Below, piece by piece: positions 49,837 to 59,215 of a DNA stretch of 64,000 nucleotides. The position numbers were made by a program, and so were the translations under genes. Source of the stretch: Streptomyces zhihengii (lineage in GTDB: Bacteria; Actinomycetota; Actinomycetes; Streptomycetales; Streptomycetaceae); the NCBI RefSeq assembly GCF_016919245.1, contig NZ_JAFEJA010000001.1:744001-808000 (forward strand), in the 5' to 3' direction. Under the pieces are notes generated by a model that saw only the letters and a list, made by a program, of their open reading frames with translations, did no database searches and was not told the DNA's origin. The stretch's first letter is position 1, and every line of letters starts with the position of its first letter.

Positions 49837-50064
49837 CTACACCCGTGTGCGGGCCGTCACCGGGAAGGGGTGGGCCTGGTGCGCGCCACTCGCGAGCATG
49901 CGGACGTCGCCGCGCTCGCTGATCTCCGCGCGCACGATGCCCGTGTCGTCCTCGTAGACCGGGCAGCCGCCCGGCCCCGCACGCTCCGTGCGGCGGACCA
50001 CGACCGCGTCGTCGGCGACCGCCGACGCCTGGAAGACGAGCTCGTAGCTCTCGGGATATTCCAT
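49837..50064 (-). CDS. Small conserved protein (DUF6296-like)
   Basis: 75 residues from MEYPESYELVFQASAVADDA. The ORF opens earlier at 50100, but the ATG at 50064 fits the family. It has VVVRRTERAGPGGCPVYEDDTGIVRAEISERGDVRMLASG, matching a family I recall as DUF6296, with no known function. Likely a stress-associated small protein given the neighbours. Confidence 0.7.
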   Translation of the reverse strand: MEYPESYELVFQASAVADDAVVVRRTERAGPGGCPVYEDDTGIVRAEISERGDVRMLASGAHQAHPFPVTARTRV

Positions 50065-50128
50065 CGATGCCACCACCCTCTTCCATCGTGGCCCCCGCAC
50101 GGGCCGCGCGCCTCTTCGGCGGGGTGGA

Positions 50129-50725
50129 TCAGATGCCGAACTCCGCCGAGGACAGGCCGAGCGCGGTGCACGCCTCGCGGATGATCTGCTCCTCGGCGGG
50201 CTCGATGTAGCCGTCCGCGCCCGCGACGACGATGCCGGTCTGGATGACGGCCCGTGCCTCGGCGGGCTTCTTCGCCGCCTTGGCGACCTCCTGGAGGACC
50301 GCCGCCTTGCCCATGACGAAGTTGGCCGAGAGCTGGTCGACGTGCTTGTTGAAGCGCTGGCGGAGCTGGTCGGCGGGGAAGTTCTGGAGGACGTCGTTGG
50401 TGAGGATGAGCTGCTCGACGTGCTGGCGCTCGGCCGGGTCGACGCGCCCGTCGGCGGCGGCCACCAGCGCGCACATGGCCATGCTGGCGTCCCGGTAGGC
50501 GCCGCTCTTCAGTTCGGTCTTGAGGGACGTGAGCTGCGACTTCAGCGCGCTCACGAGCTGGGCCTTGGAGCCGCCGGACCGCGCGCCGGGCTGGCCGGGC
50601 TGTGCGCCGTGGGGCGCGCCGGGGTGCGCGCCGGGCTGTCCGTGGCCGCCGGCGCCGCCGCGCGCCCCCTGGGCCTGCTGGAGACCCCTGGTCGCCTGGT
50701 CCTTGATCCGATCCCACATCGCCAC
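50129..50725 (-). CDS. TerB-family tellurite-resistance-like protein
   Basis: 198 residues. GTG at 50725 (VAMWDRIKDQ) is chosen because GAGG lies 8 nt upstream; GTG 50734 and ATG 50719 are alternatives. A Gln/Gly/Pro-rich region (18-50) precedes the TerB helical domain about 70-195 with MCALVAAADGRVDPAERQHV and VVAGADGYIEPAEEQIIREAC, both conserved acidic calcium-binding-like motifs. Family members belong to stress and metal-related ter systems; here it stands alone. Confidence 0.88.
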   Translation of the reverse strand: MAMWDRIKDQATRGLQQAQGARGGAGGHGQPGAHPGAPHGAQPGQPGARSGGSKAQLVSALKSQLTSLKTELKSGAYRDASMAMCALVAAADGRVDPAERQHVEQLILTNDVLQNFPADQLRQRFNKHVDQLSANFVMGKAAVLQEVAKAAKKPAEARAVIQTGIVVAGADGYIEPAEEQIIREACTALGLSSAEFGI

Positions 50726-50930
50726 TCGTGCCACCTCGGCTTCTGCCGTGTCGTCAGTCGTCGGTCACGCGTCGTCGCGTGCCACCCTGCCAACGTCTTC
50801 CGCCCGCCGTGAAGTTCCGCCGCCGGAACTCCACGGCGCACACGGCGTTCCCGTCCCGCGCGCCCCACCGCCGCACGGGACGGCGGAGGGCGGTGGCCGG
50901 CGGTGGCGTGCGGCGGGCGGGCGGCGGTGC

Positions 50931-51854
50931 TCAGCCGACGTCGAGGACGATCTTGCCCCTGGTCCGCCCGGTCGCGCTGAGGCGGAACGCCTCGGCCGCC
51001 TCCGCCAGCGGCAGCGACCGGTCGATGTGCACGGTGAGGCGGCCCTCGTCGGCGAGGCGGCCGAGCTCCGCGAGGTCGGCGCCGCTGGGGCGGACCCAGA
51101 CGTGGTGGCCGCCGCGCGCGGTGACCGAAGGGTCGGTGATGGAGGCGACCCGGGAGGTGTCGGCGAGGAGCTCCTGGGAGACCTCCACCGCGCCCTGGCC
51201 CACGTAGTCGACGGCGGCCGTGATCCCGTCGGGGGCGATCGCGCGCACCCGTTCGGCGAGCCCGTCCCCGTAGGCGACGGGCTCGGCGCCCAGTTCGCGC
51301 AGGAAGTCGTGGTTGCGCTCGCTCGCGGTGCCGATGACCCGGGCGCCGCGGGCGACGGCGATCTGGACGGCGAAGGAGCCGACGCCGCCGGCCGCGGCGT
51401 GCACCAGCACGGTGTCCGACCCGGTGACGCCGATGCGCTCCAGGGACTGCCAGGCGGTGAGCCCGGCCAGCGGCACCCCGGCCGCCTGCTGCCAGCTCAG
51501 CGAGCGCGGCTTGCGGGCCAGGGTGCGGACGGGGGCGGAGACCAGTTCGGCGTAGGTGCCGTGCTGCACCTCGTCCTTGCGGACGTAGCCGTACACCTCG
51601 TCGCCGACGGCGAACTCGGTGGCGTCCAGGCCGACGGCCTCGACGACGCCGGCCGCGTCCCAGCCGGGGACGAGCGGGAAGTGGACGTTCATGATCGGGT
51701 CCAGGCCGCCGGCGACGATCTTCCAGTCGACCGGGTTGACCCCGGCGGCCTTCACCCGCACCAGGACCGCGTCCGGTGCCACCTTGGGGTCGTCCGTCTC
51801 GCCGTAGGCCAGGACCTCGGGTCCGCCGTACCGGGGGGCCGTGATGGCTCGCAT
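50931..51854 (-). CDS. NADP-dependent quinone oxidoreductase (zinc-less MDR)
   Basis: 307 residues from MRAITAPRYGGPEVLAYGET with GAGG upstream. MDR fold: GVNPVDWKIVAGGLDPIMN, PGWDAAGVVEAVG and the cofactor-binding LVHAAAGGVGSFAVQIAVARGARVIG. Zinc ligands are absent. A role as NADPH:quinone or alkenal reductase is typical. Upstream of a divergent pgm gene (226-bp gap). Confidence 0.92.
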   Translation of the reverse strand: MRAITAPRYGGPEVLAYGETDDPKVAPDAVLVRVKAAGVNPVDWKIVAGGLDPIMNVHFPLVPGWDAAGVVEAVGLDATEFAVGDEVYGYVRKDEVQHGTYAELVSAPVRTLARKPRSLSWQQAAGVPLAGLTAWQSLERIGVTGSDTVLVHAAAGGVGSFAVQIAVARGARVIGTASERNHDFLRELGAEPVAYGDGLAERVRAIAPDGITAAVDYVGQGAVEVSQELLADTSRVASITDPSVTARGGHHVWVRPSGADLAELGRLADEGRLTVHIDRSLPLAEAAEAFRLSATGRTRGKIVLDVG

Positions 51855-52080
51855 GTCTGCCTCGCACTCTCGGGGATCCTGCGGCGGCATCCGCGCGGCC
51901 GCCGCGCTGACGACGGGCCCGGCCCGCGGGCGGCCCGCCGCCGCGGGTGCCGTACGCCAGGTGGCGAGAAGAGCGTGCCCGAACGGCCGGACGGCCCCGG
52001 CAGGCGGGTCCGAGGGGCGATCATGACCCTACGACACTTGTCCGAGCGCACCCAGCAACCGACGCCCAAGGAGTGGACGG

Positions 52081-53721
52081 ATGGCGAACGAGCATGCCGG
52101 ACGGCCGGCCCGGCCGGAGGATCTCGTCGACGTGGCCCGACTGGTCACCGCGTACTACGCCCTGCACCCGGATCCGGAGGACCCCGGGCAGCGGGTGGCC
52201 TTCGGGACGTCGGGGCACCGCGGCTCGTCCCTGGCCGGGGCCTTCAACGAGGACCACATCGCGGCCACGAGCCAGGCCATCTGCGAGTACCGGGCCCTCC
52301 AGGGCACCGACGGGCCGCTGTTCCTGGGGGCCGACACCCATGCGCTGTCGGAGCCGGCGCGGGTGACGGCGGCGGAGGTGTTCGCGGCCAACGGGGTCAC
52401 CCTGCTGATCGACTCGGCCGACGGGTACACGCCGACACCCGCGGTGTCGCACGCCGTTCTCGTGCACAACCGCGAGGCGTCCGGCGGACGGGCGGACGGG
52501 GTGGTGGTGACGCCGTCCCACAACCCGCCGGCCGACGGCGGTTTCAAGTACAACCCGCCCAGCGGCGGCCCCGCGGGCTCGGACGCGACCGGCTGGATCC
52601 AGGACCGGGCGAACGAGATCGTCGCCGGGGGCCTGAAGGACGTGCGGCGGGTGACGTACGCGCGTGCCCTGGCCGCGGCCACCACCGGCCGGTACGACTT
52701 CCTCGGCGGCTATGTGCGCGACCTGCCGTCGGTGCTCGACCTGGACGCGGTGCGGGCCGCGGGACTGCGGATCGGCGCCGACCCGCTGGGCGGGGCGTCG
52801 GTCGCGTACTGGGAGCGGATCGCCGAGGAGCACCGGCTCGACCTCACGGTCGTCAACCCGCTCACCGACCCGACCTGGCGCTTCATGACGCTGGACTGGG
52901 ACGGGAGGATCCGGATGGACTGCTCGTCGCCGTACGCGATGGCCTCGCTGATCGAGGGGCGCGACCGGTTCGCGATCACCACCGGGAACGACGCGGACGC
53001 CGACCGGCACGGCATCGTCACGCCCGACGGCGGGCTGATGAACCCGAACCACTACCTGGCCACCGCCATCGGCTATCTGTTCCGCCACCGGGAGCGGTGG
53101 CCGGCCTCGGCCGGGGTGGGCAAGACGCTGGTGTCGTCGTCGATGATCGACCGGGTGGCGGCGGACGCGGGCCGGAAGCTGGTCGAGGTCCCGGTCGGCT
53201 TCAAGTGGTTCGTCGAGGGGCTGTCCGACGGAACCATCGGCTTCGGCGGCGAGGAGTCGGCGGGTGCGTCCTTCCTGCGGCGCGACGGATCGGTGTGGAC
53301 GACCGACAAGGACGGCATCGTGCTCGCGCTGCTGGCGTCGGAGATGCTCGCGGTGACCGGGCGGACGCCGAGCGAGCACTACCGCGATCTGACCGCCCGG
53401 TTCGGCGAGCCGGCGTACGCGCGGGTCGACGCCCCGGCCACCCGGGAGGAGAAGGCCGTCCTCGGGCGGCTGTCGCCGGAGCAGGTGACGGCCGACTCCC
53501 TCGCCGGGGAGCCCGTCACCGGTGTGCTGACCGAGGCGCCGGGCAACGGCGCCGCGATCGGCGGGATCAAGGTGACCACCGAGAACGCCTGGTTCGCCGC
53601 GCGCCCCTCCGGCACGGAGGACGTGTACAAGGTGTACGCGGAGTCGTTCCTCGGGCCGGAGCACCTGACGCGGGTTCAGGAGGAGGCCAGGGCCGTGGTG
53701 TCGGCGGCGCTCGGCGGCTGA
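52081..53721 (+). CDS. pgm: Phosphoglucomutase (alpha-D-glucose phosphate-specific)
   Basis: 546 residues, standard length. The phosphoserine loop TPSHNPP gives Ser146; the metal loop [11 protein letters not shown] (about 301-311) supplies Asp304, 306, 308; the sugar loop GGEESAGAS and phosphate loop [13 protein letters not shown] complete the four-domain family. It interconverts glucose 1- and 6-phosphate. AAGGAG lies 7 nt before the ATG. Convergent with phoD, with a terminator between. Confidence 0.96.
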   Translation: MANEHAGRPARPEDLVDVARLVTAYYALHPDPEDPGQRVAFGTSGHRGSSLAGAFNEDHIAATSQAICEYRALQGTDGPLFLGADTHALSEPARVTAAEVFAANGVTLLIDSADGYTPTPAVSHAVLVHNREASGGRADGVVVTPSHNPPADGGFKYNPPSGGPAGSDATGWIQDRANEIVAGGLKDVRRVTYARALAAATTGRYDFLGGYVRDLPSVLDLDAVRAAGLRIGADPLGGASVAYWERIAEEHRLDLTVVNPLTDPTWRFMTLDWDGRIRMDCSSPYAMASLIEGRDRFAITTGNDADADRHGIVTPDGGLMNPNHYLATAIGYLFRHRERWPASAGVGKTLVSSSMIDRVAADAGRKLVEVPVGFKWFVEGLSDGTIGFGGEESAGASFLRRDGSVWTTDKDGIVLALLASEMLAVTGRTPSEHYRDLTARFGEPAYARVDAPATREEKAVLGRLSPEQVTADSLAGEPVTGVLTEAPGNGAAIGGIKVTTENAWFAARPSGTEDVYKVYAESFLGPEHLTRVQEEARAVVSAALGG

Positions 53722-53754
53722 GCGGGTGCGTCCCGGCCGGCCCGCCCGTCCGGC

Positions 53755-53791
53755 GGGCGTCCCGGCGGCCCCGCGGGTCGCCGGGACGCCC
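53755..53791. terminator. Bidirectional terminator between pgm and phoD
   Basis: Perfect 13-bp arms GGGCGTCCCGGCG (53755-53767) and CGCCGGGACGCCC (53779-53791) in the 78-bp gap between converging genes. Confidence 0.8.
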
Positions 53792-53799
53792 GTGCCGGG

Positions 53800-55374
53800 T
53801 CAGAGCTGGACGCCCGGGCGGCCGTCCTCGACGACCGCGCTCGCCCGGGTGCTCACGGGGGCGCCGGGACGGGTCACGTAGGGGACGACGCGGAAGTCGC
53901 TGCGCCAGCGCTCCTGATCGGCGTGGACGCGCACGTAGCCGCGCTGGCCGTTGAAGAACTTCATGTGCGGGTTGGCGGCGAGGAAGGTCTCGCCCTGGGC
54001 CGTCATGTCGGCCCCGTCGCCGCCGCTGGTGACGGAGGTGCCGACGAACTCGGCGCCGACGGTGGGCGAGCCGGGGTCGGCGTAGTCCCGCTTGAGGTCC
54101 CAGGCGTAGTTCTGGTGGCGGTCGCCGGTGATGACGACGAGGTTGCGCACCCCGGTGGCGTCCGCCTCGGCGAGCAGCCGGTTGCGTTCGGCGACGTAGC
54201 CGTCCCACGGGTCGAGCCAGACCGTGGTGCCGGGGCCGGGGTCGTGGTCGGTCTGGCCCATCGGGGCCTGGTTGCCGAGCACCTGCCAGCGCGCCGGGGA
54301 GCGCCGGAAGCCGCGGAGCACCCAGTCGCGCTGCCGTGCGCCGAGCAGGGTGCGGCCGGGGTCGAGGCGGTCGGCGCAGTCGGCCGAGACGCCGTCGCCG
54401 CAGGGCTGGTCGTCGCGGTACTGGCGGGTGTCGAGCATGGTGAAGTCGGCGAGCCTGCCGTACGGGAGGCGGCGGTACATCTGCACGTCGGGGCCGGCGG
54501 GGAGCTGGGCGCGGCGCAGCGGGGCGTGCTCGTACAGGGCCTGGAAGGCGGCGGCCCTGCGTGCCGGGAACGGCGCCGGGTCCTGGCCGTTCTCCGGGAT
54601 GCCGTCGGCCCAGTTGTTCTCCACCTCGTGGTCGTCGAACGTCATGATCCAGGGGAAGTTGGCGTGGGCGCGCCGGAGCGGGGCCTCGGACTTGTAGAGG
54701 CCGTACTGGAGGCGGTAGCGGGCGAGGGAGACGGTCTCGGTGTGGAACTTCGGGTCGGTGACGACGCCGCGCTTGTTGGTCTTGACGCCGTACTCGTAGA
54801 GGTAGTCGCCGAGGTGCACCACCAGGTCGAGGTCCTCGTCGGCGAGGTGGTCGTAGGCGGTGAAGTGGCCGTCCTGCCACGCCTGGCAGGAGGCGAAGGC
54901 GAAGCGCAGGTCGCGCGGCATCGTGCCGGGCGCGGGGGTGGTGCGGGTGCGGCCGACGGGCGAGAGGTGGCCGCCGGCGCGGAAGCGGTACCAGTAGACG
55001 CGGTCGGGGGCGAGCCCGTGGATCTCGGGGTGCACGGAGTGGGCGAGCTCGGGCGTGGCGACGACGGTGCCGCGGCGGACGACCCGGGAGAAGCGCTCGT
55101 CGGAGGCCACCTCGTAGGCGACGCGCACCGGGACGTCCGGCATGCCGCCCCGGCCGTCCTCGGCGAAGGGGTCGGGGGCGAGGCGGGTCCACAGCACCAC
55201 CCCGTCCCAGCGCGGTTCGCCGGAGGCGATGCCCAGCGAGAACGGGTCGGACGGCATGGCGGGCGCGGCGTGGGCGGAGCCCGAGCTCCACTCCCCCGTC
55301 CCGAGCATCAGCGCGGCGGCACCCGCGCCGCCGAGTCCGAGCATCTTCCTGCGGGATACGGGACGTACGGCCAC
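53800..55374 (-). CDS. phoD: Tat-exported alkaline phosphatase/phosphodiesterase PhoD
   Basis: 524 residues, GTG start at 55374 after AGGAGGACCCC. Tat signal with SRRKMLGLGGAGAAAL. PhoD_N domain (about 40-135) then the catalytic metallophosphatase domain: LRFAFASCQAWQDG, VVHLGDYLYEY, MTFDDHEVENNWA, and VVITGDRHQNYAW supply the Asp/Asn/His metal ligands for the calcium-iron centre. It releases phosphate from extracellular phosphodiesters such as teichoic acids. A candidate PHO box at 55446-55478 suggests PhoP control. Confidence 0.95.
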   Translation of the reverse strand: MAVRPVSRRKMLGLGGAGAAALMLGTGEWSSGSAHAAPAMPSDPFSLGIASGEPRWDGVVLWTRLAPDPFAEDGRGGMPDVPVRVAYEVASDERFSRVVRRGTVVATPELAHSVHPEIHGLAPDRVYWYRFRAGGHLSPVGRTRTTPAPGTMPRDLRFAFASCQAWQDGHFTAYDHLADEDLDLVVHLGDYLYEYGVKTNKRGVVTDPKFHTETVSLARYRLQYGLYKSEAPLRRAHANFPWIMTFDDHEVENNWADGIPENGQDPAPFPARRAAAFQALYEHAPLRRAQLPAGPDVQMYRRLPYGRLADFTMLDTRQYRDDQPCGDGVSADCADRLDPGRTLLGARQRDWVLRGFRRSPARWQVLGNQAPMGQTDHDPGPGTTVWLDPWDGYVAERNRLLAEADATGVRNLVVITGDRHQNYAWDLKRDYADPGSPTVGAEFVGTSVTSGGDGADMTAQGETFLAANPHMKFFNGQRGYVRVHADQERWRSDFRVVPYVTRPGAPVSTRASAVVEDGRPGVQL

Positions 55375-55445
55375 GGGGTCCTCCTGGGCTGTTCGGGACG
55401 TGAACCGCCAGAACCCTCGTGGGGGTGGGTGACCCGTGGCCGCCC

Positions 55446-55478
55446 GTCGTGTGACCGGTTGCCGAGAGTTGCGTGAAC
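55446..55478 (-). promoter_or_regulatory. Candidate PHO box (PhoP) upstream of phoD
   Basis: On the minus strand three 11-nt units run GTTCACGCAAC, TCTCGGCAACC, GGTCACACGAC (55478-55446), about 72-104 bp upstream of the phoD start. The streptomycete PHO box is built of direct 11-nt repeats of G(G/T)TCAYYYR(G/C)G; units one and three match its 5' half well and unit two weakly. Confidence 0.5.
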
Positions 55479-55520
55479 ATGGCAACCGCTTGCCGGGCGT
55501 CATCGCCCCCCGTGCGGGCC

Positions 55521-56495
55521 TCAGTTGCCGGGTGCGGTGAGCACGACGGACCGGGTGAGGTTGCGGGGGGTGTCCGGGTTGTGTCCGGCCGCCTCGGCGA
55601 TGTGGACGGCGAGGCGCTGGGCGCGGACGAGGTCGGCGAGGGGGTCGGTGGCGGGCGCGTGGGTGCTGAGGGTGGCGCCGGTGCGGGTGATGTCGTCGGC
55701 GAGGCCCTCGGGGAGGGCGCCGAGGGCCCAGACGGCGCGGCCGGGCTGGGCGATGCTGATGGGGCCGTGGCGGTACTCCATGGCGGGGTACGCCTCGGTC
55801 CAGGCGCCGGCGGCCTCGCGCATCTTCAGGGCGGCCTCCTGGGCGAGGCCGTACGTCCAGCCGGTGCCGAGGAAGGTGAACTGCCCCGCGGTGGTCAGGG
55901 GGTGGTCGAGCGGCTGGGCGAGGACGGCCTCGGCGTGGCCGGCGGCCTCGGTGACGGTGGGGAGGCCGGCCGGGAGGGTGCCCCGGTGTTCGAGGTGGGC
56001 GCGCAGCAGGGCGAGGGTGGTCGTGGCGAAGCGGGTCTGGACGACGGACCGCTCGTCGGCGAAGTCGAGCAGCACGGTGTGGTCCGCGGCGCCGGGGGCG
56101 GGGGTGTCGGCGTCGCCCGTGACGACGGTGGTGGGGACGGTGCCGCGCAGCAGGCGGAGGAGGTCGAGGACCTCGGTGGTGGTGCCGGAGCGGGTGATCG
56201 CGACGACCCGGTCGTAGGCGCGGCCCCGGGGGAAGGCGGAGGCGGTGAAGGCGTCGGTCTCGCCGCCGCCGCCTTCCTCGCGGAGGGCGGCGTATGCCTG
56301 GGCGATGAACCAGGAGGTGCCGCAGCCGACGACGGCGACGCGTTCGCCCGTGCCGGGCAGGACACCGGCGACGGCGGGGACGAGCGCCGCGGCGCGGCGC
56401 CAGCACTCGGGCTGCGAGGCGATCTCGGCCGAGGTGTGCGAGGTGGACGCCGCCGGCGAGGGGACGGAGGGGGACGAGGAGGCGGTGCGGGACAT
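55521..56495 (-). CDS. SIS-domain protein, AgaS/glucosamine-phosphate isomerase-like
   Basis: 324 residues. SIS sugar-phosphate-binding domain one (about 35-180) with VAVVGCGTSWFIAQAYAAL and AITRSGTTTEVLDLL; domain two (about 195-324) with FLGTGWTYGLAQEAALKMREAAG and AMEYRHGPISI, as in the isomerase half of glucosamine-6-phosphate synthase and AgaS (galactosamine-6-phosphate deaminase). The glutaminase domain is absent. AgaS would fit next to a GH109 N-acetylgalactosaminidase. It has its own upstream sequence motif shared with GH109. Confidence 0.9.
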   Translation of the reverse strand: MSRTASSSPSVPSPAASTSHTSAEIASQPECWRRAAALVPAVAGVLPGTGERVAVVGCGTSWFIAQAYAALREEGGGGETDAFTASAFPRGRAYDRVVAITRSGTTTEVLDLLRLLRGTVPTTVVTGDADTPAPGAADHTVLLDFADERSVVQTRFATTTLALLRAHLEHRGTLPAGLPTVTEAAGHAEAVLAQPLDHPLTTAGQFTFLGTGWTYGLAQEAALKMREAAGAWTEAYPAMEYRHGPISIAQPGRAVWALGALPEGLADDITRTGATLSTHAPATDPLADLVRAQRLAVHIAEAAGHNPDTPRNLTRSVVLTAPGN

Positions 56496-56560
56496 GGGTG
56501 GGTACTCCCTACGGCGGGGTTGTCTGGCCTGTCTGGACCAGGGCCCAGCATAGTGCTCGA

Positions 56561-56603
56561 AGTTGCTCTTTCAGTGGCCTCAGCGAACATTTTCAAGCAG
56601 AAA
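56561..56603 (-). promoter_or_regulatory. Shared two-part motif upstream of the SIS gene
   Basis: Plus strand AGTTGCTC (56561-56568) and TTTTCAAGCAGAAA (56590-56603) have close counterparts before the GH109 gene (59216-59248). The distance between the parts is 29 bp here and 19 bp there, exactly one helical turn different. Confidence 0.55.
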
Positions 56604-56614
56604 TACGAAAGTCG

Positions 56615-56650
56615 TGGCCGGGCCGCCCGTTCTTCCGGGCGGCCCGGCCA
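56615..56650 (-). terminator. 15-bp terminator of the NEW3-domain gene
   Basis: Perfect arms TGGCCGGGCCGCCCG (56615-56629) and CGGGCGGCCCGGCCA (56636-56650), loop TTCTTC, 26 nt past the stop at 56677. It separates this gene from the SIS gene's promoter. Confidence 0.85.
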
Positions 56651-56676
56651 CGGACCGGAGCCTGTCGTCCCCTCGA

Positions 56677-57669
56677 TCAGGGAGCGACCGCCATGTCGAA
56701 GACGTGGACGTTGGCGTTGGCCGGCATCACCACGAACTCGACCTCCTTGGCCGGGTCCAGCGCGATCGCATGGGCGAAGACGCGGTAGGCGATGCCCGCG
56801 TTCCCGTACCCGCTCGGCCGGTTGCGCCCGTTGCTCGACGCGACCAGCGTCGCACCGTGGGCGTTCGGCGGGTCGAAGGACCAGTTCGGGAAGCCGAACG
56901 AGCCGCTGGTGGAGGTGCCGTCCTTGTAGAAGACGGTGGCGCTGCCGGTCGCGCCACTGCCCACGCCGGAGCCGAGGAAGACCAGCTTGGAGCCCTTGCC
57001 CGTGAGGGCGACGGCCTGCCCCGCGCTCGACACGTTGTCCTTGGTGCCGCTCGGCACGTCCGGCCAGCGCAGCTTCGCACCCAGCGTGGTGACCTCCGCG
57101 CCGCGGGTCAGCCCGGCGTCGGCGAGCTTCTGGGCGGAGAAGCTGTTGCCCTCGCCGTCGTAGTTGCCCGGCGCCGTGTTGCTCTCGTCGGTGATCGCGA
57201 CGGCGTTGTAGGCGGCCGCGATGTTCGCGACCGGCTCCCCGGTCCGCTGGGAGCGGGTGCCCGTGGCGGAACCGGCACCGTCACCGCCCCGGTAGGTCGC
57301 GGTCGCGGTGAACGTCCGGATCCTGAAGCCGGCGCGCGCCTCCGGCACCTGGATCCGGAACTGCGCCGTGGCGGACTGCCCCTGCGCCAGCGAGCCGTCG
57401 ACACTGCGTTCGGCCGGCTGCACCGCCCATCCCACCGGGCCCGCGAACGACACCTTCAGCGAGCGCAGCCGCTCGGGGGCGGTGTTCTTCACGGTGACGT
57501 CCACCGCCGATATCGCCGGGCCCTGGAGGTCGACCGGGGATATGGTCACCTCCGTGCCCGCCGCGGCGGCGGGCCGCGCGTCGGCCGCGACCGCCGGAGC
57601 GGGGACGAGCAGCAGCGCCCCCGCCGCGGCCACGGCTCTGAGTGTGGTGGTGAATCCTGCTCTTCTCAT
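56677..57669 (-). CDS. Secreted NEW3/NPCBM-associated domain protein
   Basis: 330 residues. Signal peptide (about 1-29, ending AVAAD). A NEW3 immunoglobulin-like domain (about 40-125: ISAVDVTVKNTAPERLRSLKVSF) and a second beta-sandwich (about 150-330) with AITDESNTAPGNYDGEGNSFS and GSATVFYKDGTS, usually found at the C-terminus of large glycoside hydrolases. Here it is a stand-alone protein without a catalytic domain, probably a sugar-binding partner of the adjacent GH109 enzyme (33-bp gap, same direction). Confidence 0.85.
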   Translation of the reverse strand: MRRAGFTTTLRAVAAAGALLLVPAPAVAADARPAAAAGTEVTISPVDLQGPAISAVDVTVKNTAPERLRSLKVSFAGPVGWAVQPAERSVDGSLAQGQSATAQFRIQVPEARAGFRIRTFTATATYRGGDGAGSATGTRSQRTGEPVANIAAAYNAVAITDESNTAPGNYDGEGNSFSAQKLADAGLTRGAEVTTLGAKLRWPDVPSGTKDNVSSAGQAVALTGKGSKLVFLGSGVGSGATGSATVFYKDGTSTSGSFGFPNWSFDPPNAHGATLVASSNGRNRPSGYGNAGIAYRVFAHAIALDPAKEVEFVVMPANANVHVFDMAVAP

Positions 57670-57701
57670 GGTCCGTCTCCTTGTGACGCGTACGGGACCG
57701 G

Positions 57702-59141
57702 TCAGGCGACCGGGGGCATCTCGGTCTCGCGCGAGTCCAGGCCCATGCGGAGGTTGACCCAGGACCCGCGGGTGAAGTCCGGGATCTCGACCGGCCGGCC
57801 GCCCGCGGCGAGCGAGGTCACGCTGAGCGGGACGGGCGAGCACCAGGCGGCGGAGTCGTAGACGTCGATGTCGGGCACGAGACCGGCCCGCATGAGCTGG
57901 ACGGTGCGCCACTGGAGGACGTAGTCCATGCCGCCGTGACCGCCGTTGTTGGCGGCGTCGTCACCGATCTTCTTCCACAGCCAGTGGTCGAACTCCTTGC
58001 GGTAGGTGTCGAAGTCCCTCCAGGCGTGGCCGCCGTGGTCGGGCTCGACGTAGATCCGCCCGCCGGTCGTGGAGGTGCCCGCGTAGTCCTCGAAGATGCC
58101 GCGGCTGCCGGCCAGACTGTTGATCCGGCTGTAGGGCCGCGGCGAGCTGACGTCGTGCTCGGCCCGGATGATCCGGCCCTTGGCCGTGTCGATGAGACAG
58201 GTGACCAGGTCGCCGTTGACGTAGGTCTCCTTCCACGACGGGTGGGACTTCGGCACGAAGCGCTCGCGGTAGTCGGCGAGGCCCTTGGGCTCGGTGGCGG
58301 TGGCCCGCAGCACCGTCATCCGGTCGCCCCGGTTGATGTCCATCGCGGCGGCGACGGGCGCCAGTCCGTGCATGGGGTAGAAGGACGCGGTGCTGCGGGT
58401 GTGCCAGAGCCGGCGCCAGGCGTCCGTGTAGTAGGTGTCCGAGAACAGCAGGGCGCGCAGGTCGTGGAGGTAGCCGCCGTGGCCGTTGGTGACCTCGCCG
58501 AAGAGGCCCTCGTGCGCCATCTTGAGCATGGCGAGCTCGTTGCGGCCGTAGGAGCAGTTCTCCGCGAGCATCAGGTGGCGGCGGGTGCGCTCGGAGGTGT
58601 CGACGAGGTCCCACAGCTCGTCGAGGCCGGTGGCGATCGGCAGTTCGACGATGACGTGCTTCCCCGCCAGCAGCGCCGCCCTGCCCTGCCGGTAGTGGAA
58701 CTCCCAGGGGGTGGCGACGTACACGAGGTCGATGTCGTCGCGCTTCAGCATCTGCTCGAAGGCCGTGTCCGAGCCGCCGTACTCGGCGGGGCGCGGCTTG
58801 CCCTGGGCGACCAGCCGGTCGGCGGTGCGCTTGGCACGGTCGGCCCGGATGTCGCAGACGGCGGTCACCGTGCAGCCGGGGACGGCGGCCCAGCCCTCCG
58901 TCATGCCGCCGCCCCGGTTGCCCAGACCGATGACACCCACCCGGACCGTGCGGTACGCGTCGAAGGCGACGCCGGCGATGGACCGCTGGCCGGGCCTGCG
59001 GCGCGGGGAGGCGCTCGGCAGGACGGCGGTGGGCGGGCCGGCCGCGTTCGCGGTGGAGGCCGCTCCGGCAGCGAGCGCACCCGTGGTGGCCAGCGCGCCC
59101 CCCAGCAGCAACCGGCGTGAGACAGCGGGGATTTCAGGCAT
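57702..59141 (-). CDS. GH109-like alpha-N-acetylgalactosaminidase (Gfo/Idh/MocA fold), Tat-exported
   Basis: 479 residues with Tat signal VSRRLLLGGALATTGA. NAD-binding Rossmann motif VGVIGLGNRGGGM (about 68-80) and VTAVCDIRADRAKRTA, then the oxidoreductase/GH domain with VATPWEFHYRQGRAALLAGKHV, ENCSYGRNELAML and NGHGGYLHDLR. Export by Tat agrees with a pre-bound NAD+, as in GH109, which hydrolyse alpha-GalNAc by a redox mechanism. A plain oxidoreductase is the alternative. First gene of a two-gene transcription unit with the NEW3 protein. Confidence 0.88.
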   Translation of the reverse strand: MPEIPAVSRRLLLGGALATTGALAAGAASTANAAGPPTAVLPSASPRRRPGQRSIAGVAFDAYRTVRVGVIGLGNRGGGMTEGWAAVPGCTVTAVCDIRADRAKRTADRLVAQGKPRPAEYGGSDTAFEQMLKRDDIDLVYVATPWEFHYRQGRAALLAGKHVIVELPIATGLDELWDLVDTSERTRRHLMLAENCSYGRNELAMLKMAHEGLFGEVTNGHGGYLHDLRALLFSDTYYTDAWRRLWHTRSTASFYPMHGLAPVAAAMDINRGDRMTVLRATATEPKGLADYRERFVPKSHPSWKETYVNGDLVTCLIDTAKGRIIRAEHDVSSPRPYSRINSLAGSRGIFEDYAGTSTTGGRIYVEPDHGGHAWRDFDTYRKEFDHWLWKKIGDDAANNGGHGGMDYVLQWRTVQLMRAGLVPDIDVYDSAAWCSPVPLSVTSLAAGGRPVEIPDFTRGSWVNLRMGLDSRETEMPPVA

Positions 59142-59215
59142 GGAGGTATCGCTCCTCGGTCCGTGTTCGGCAGGTGGCGGGGACGACTCTGGCCGCGACG
59201 GAGAGCCGTGTCAAT

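Noticed and set aside
52023..52080. Short ATG-initiated peptide upstream of pgm
   Set aside because: Its frame runs on into the pgm coding region out of frame, with no ribosome site; no support as a leader.
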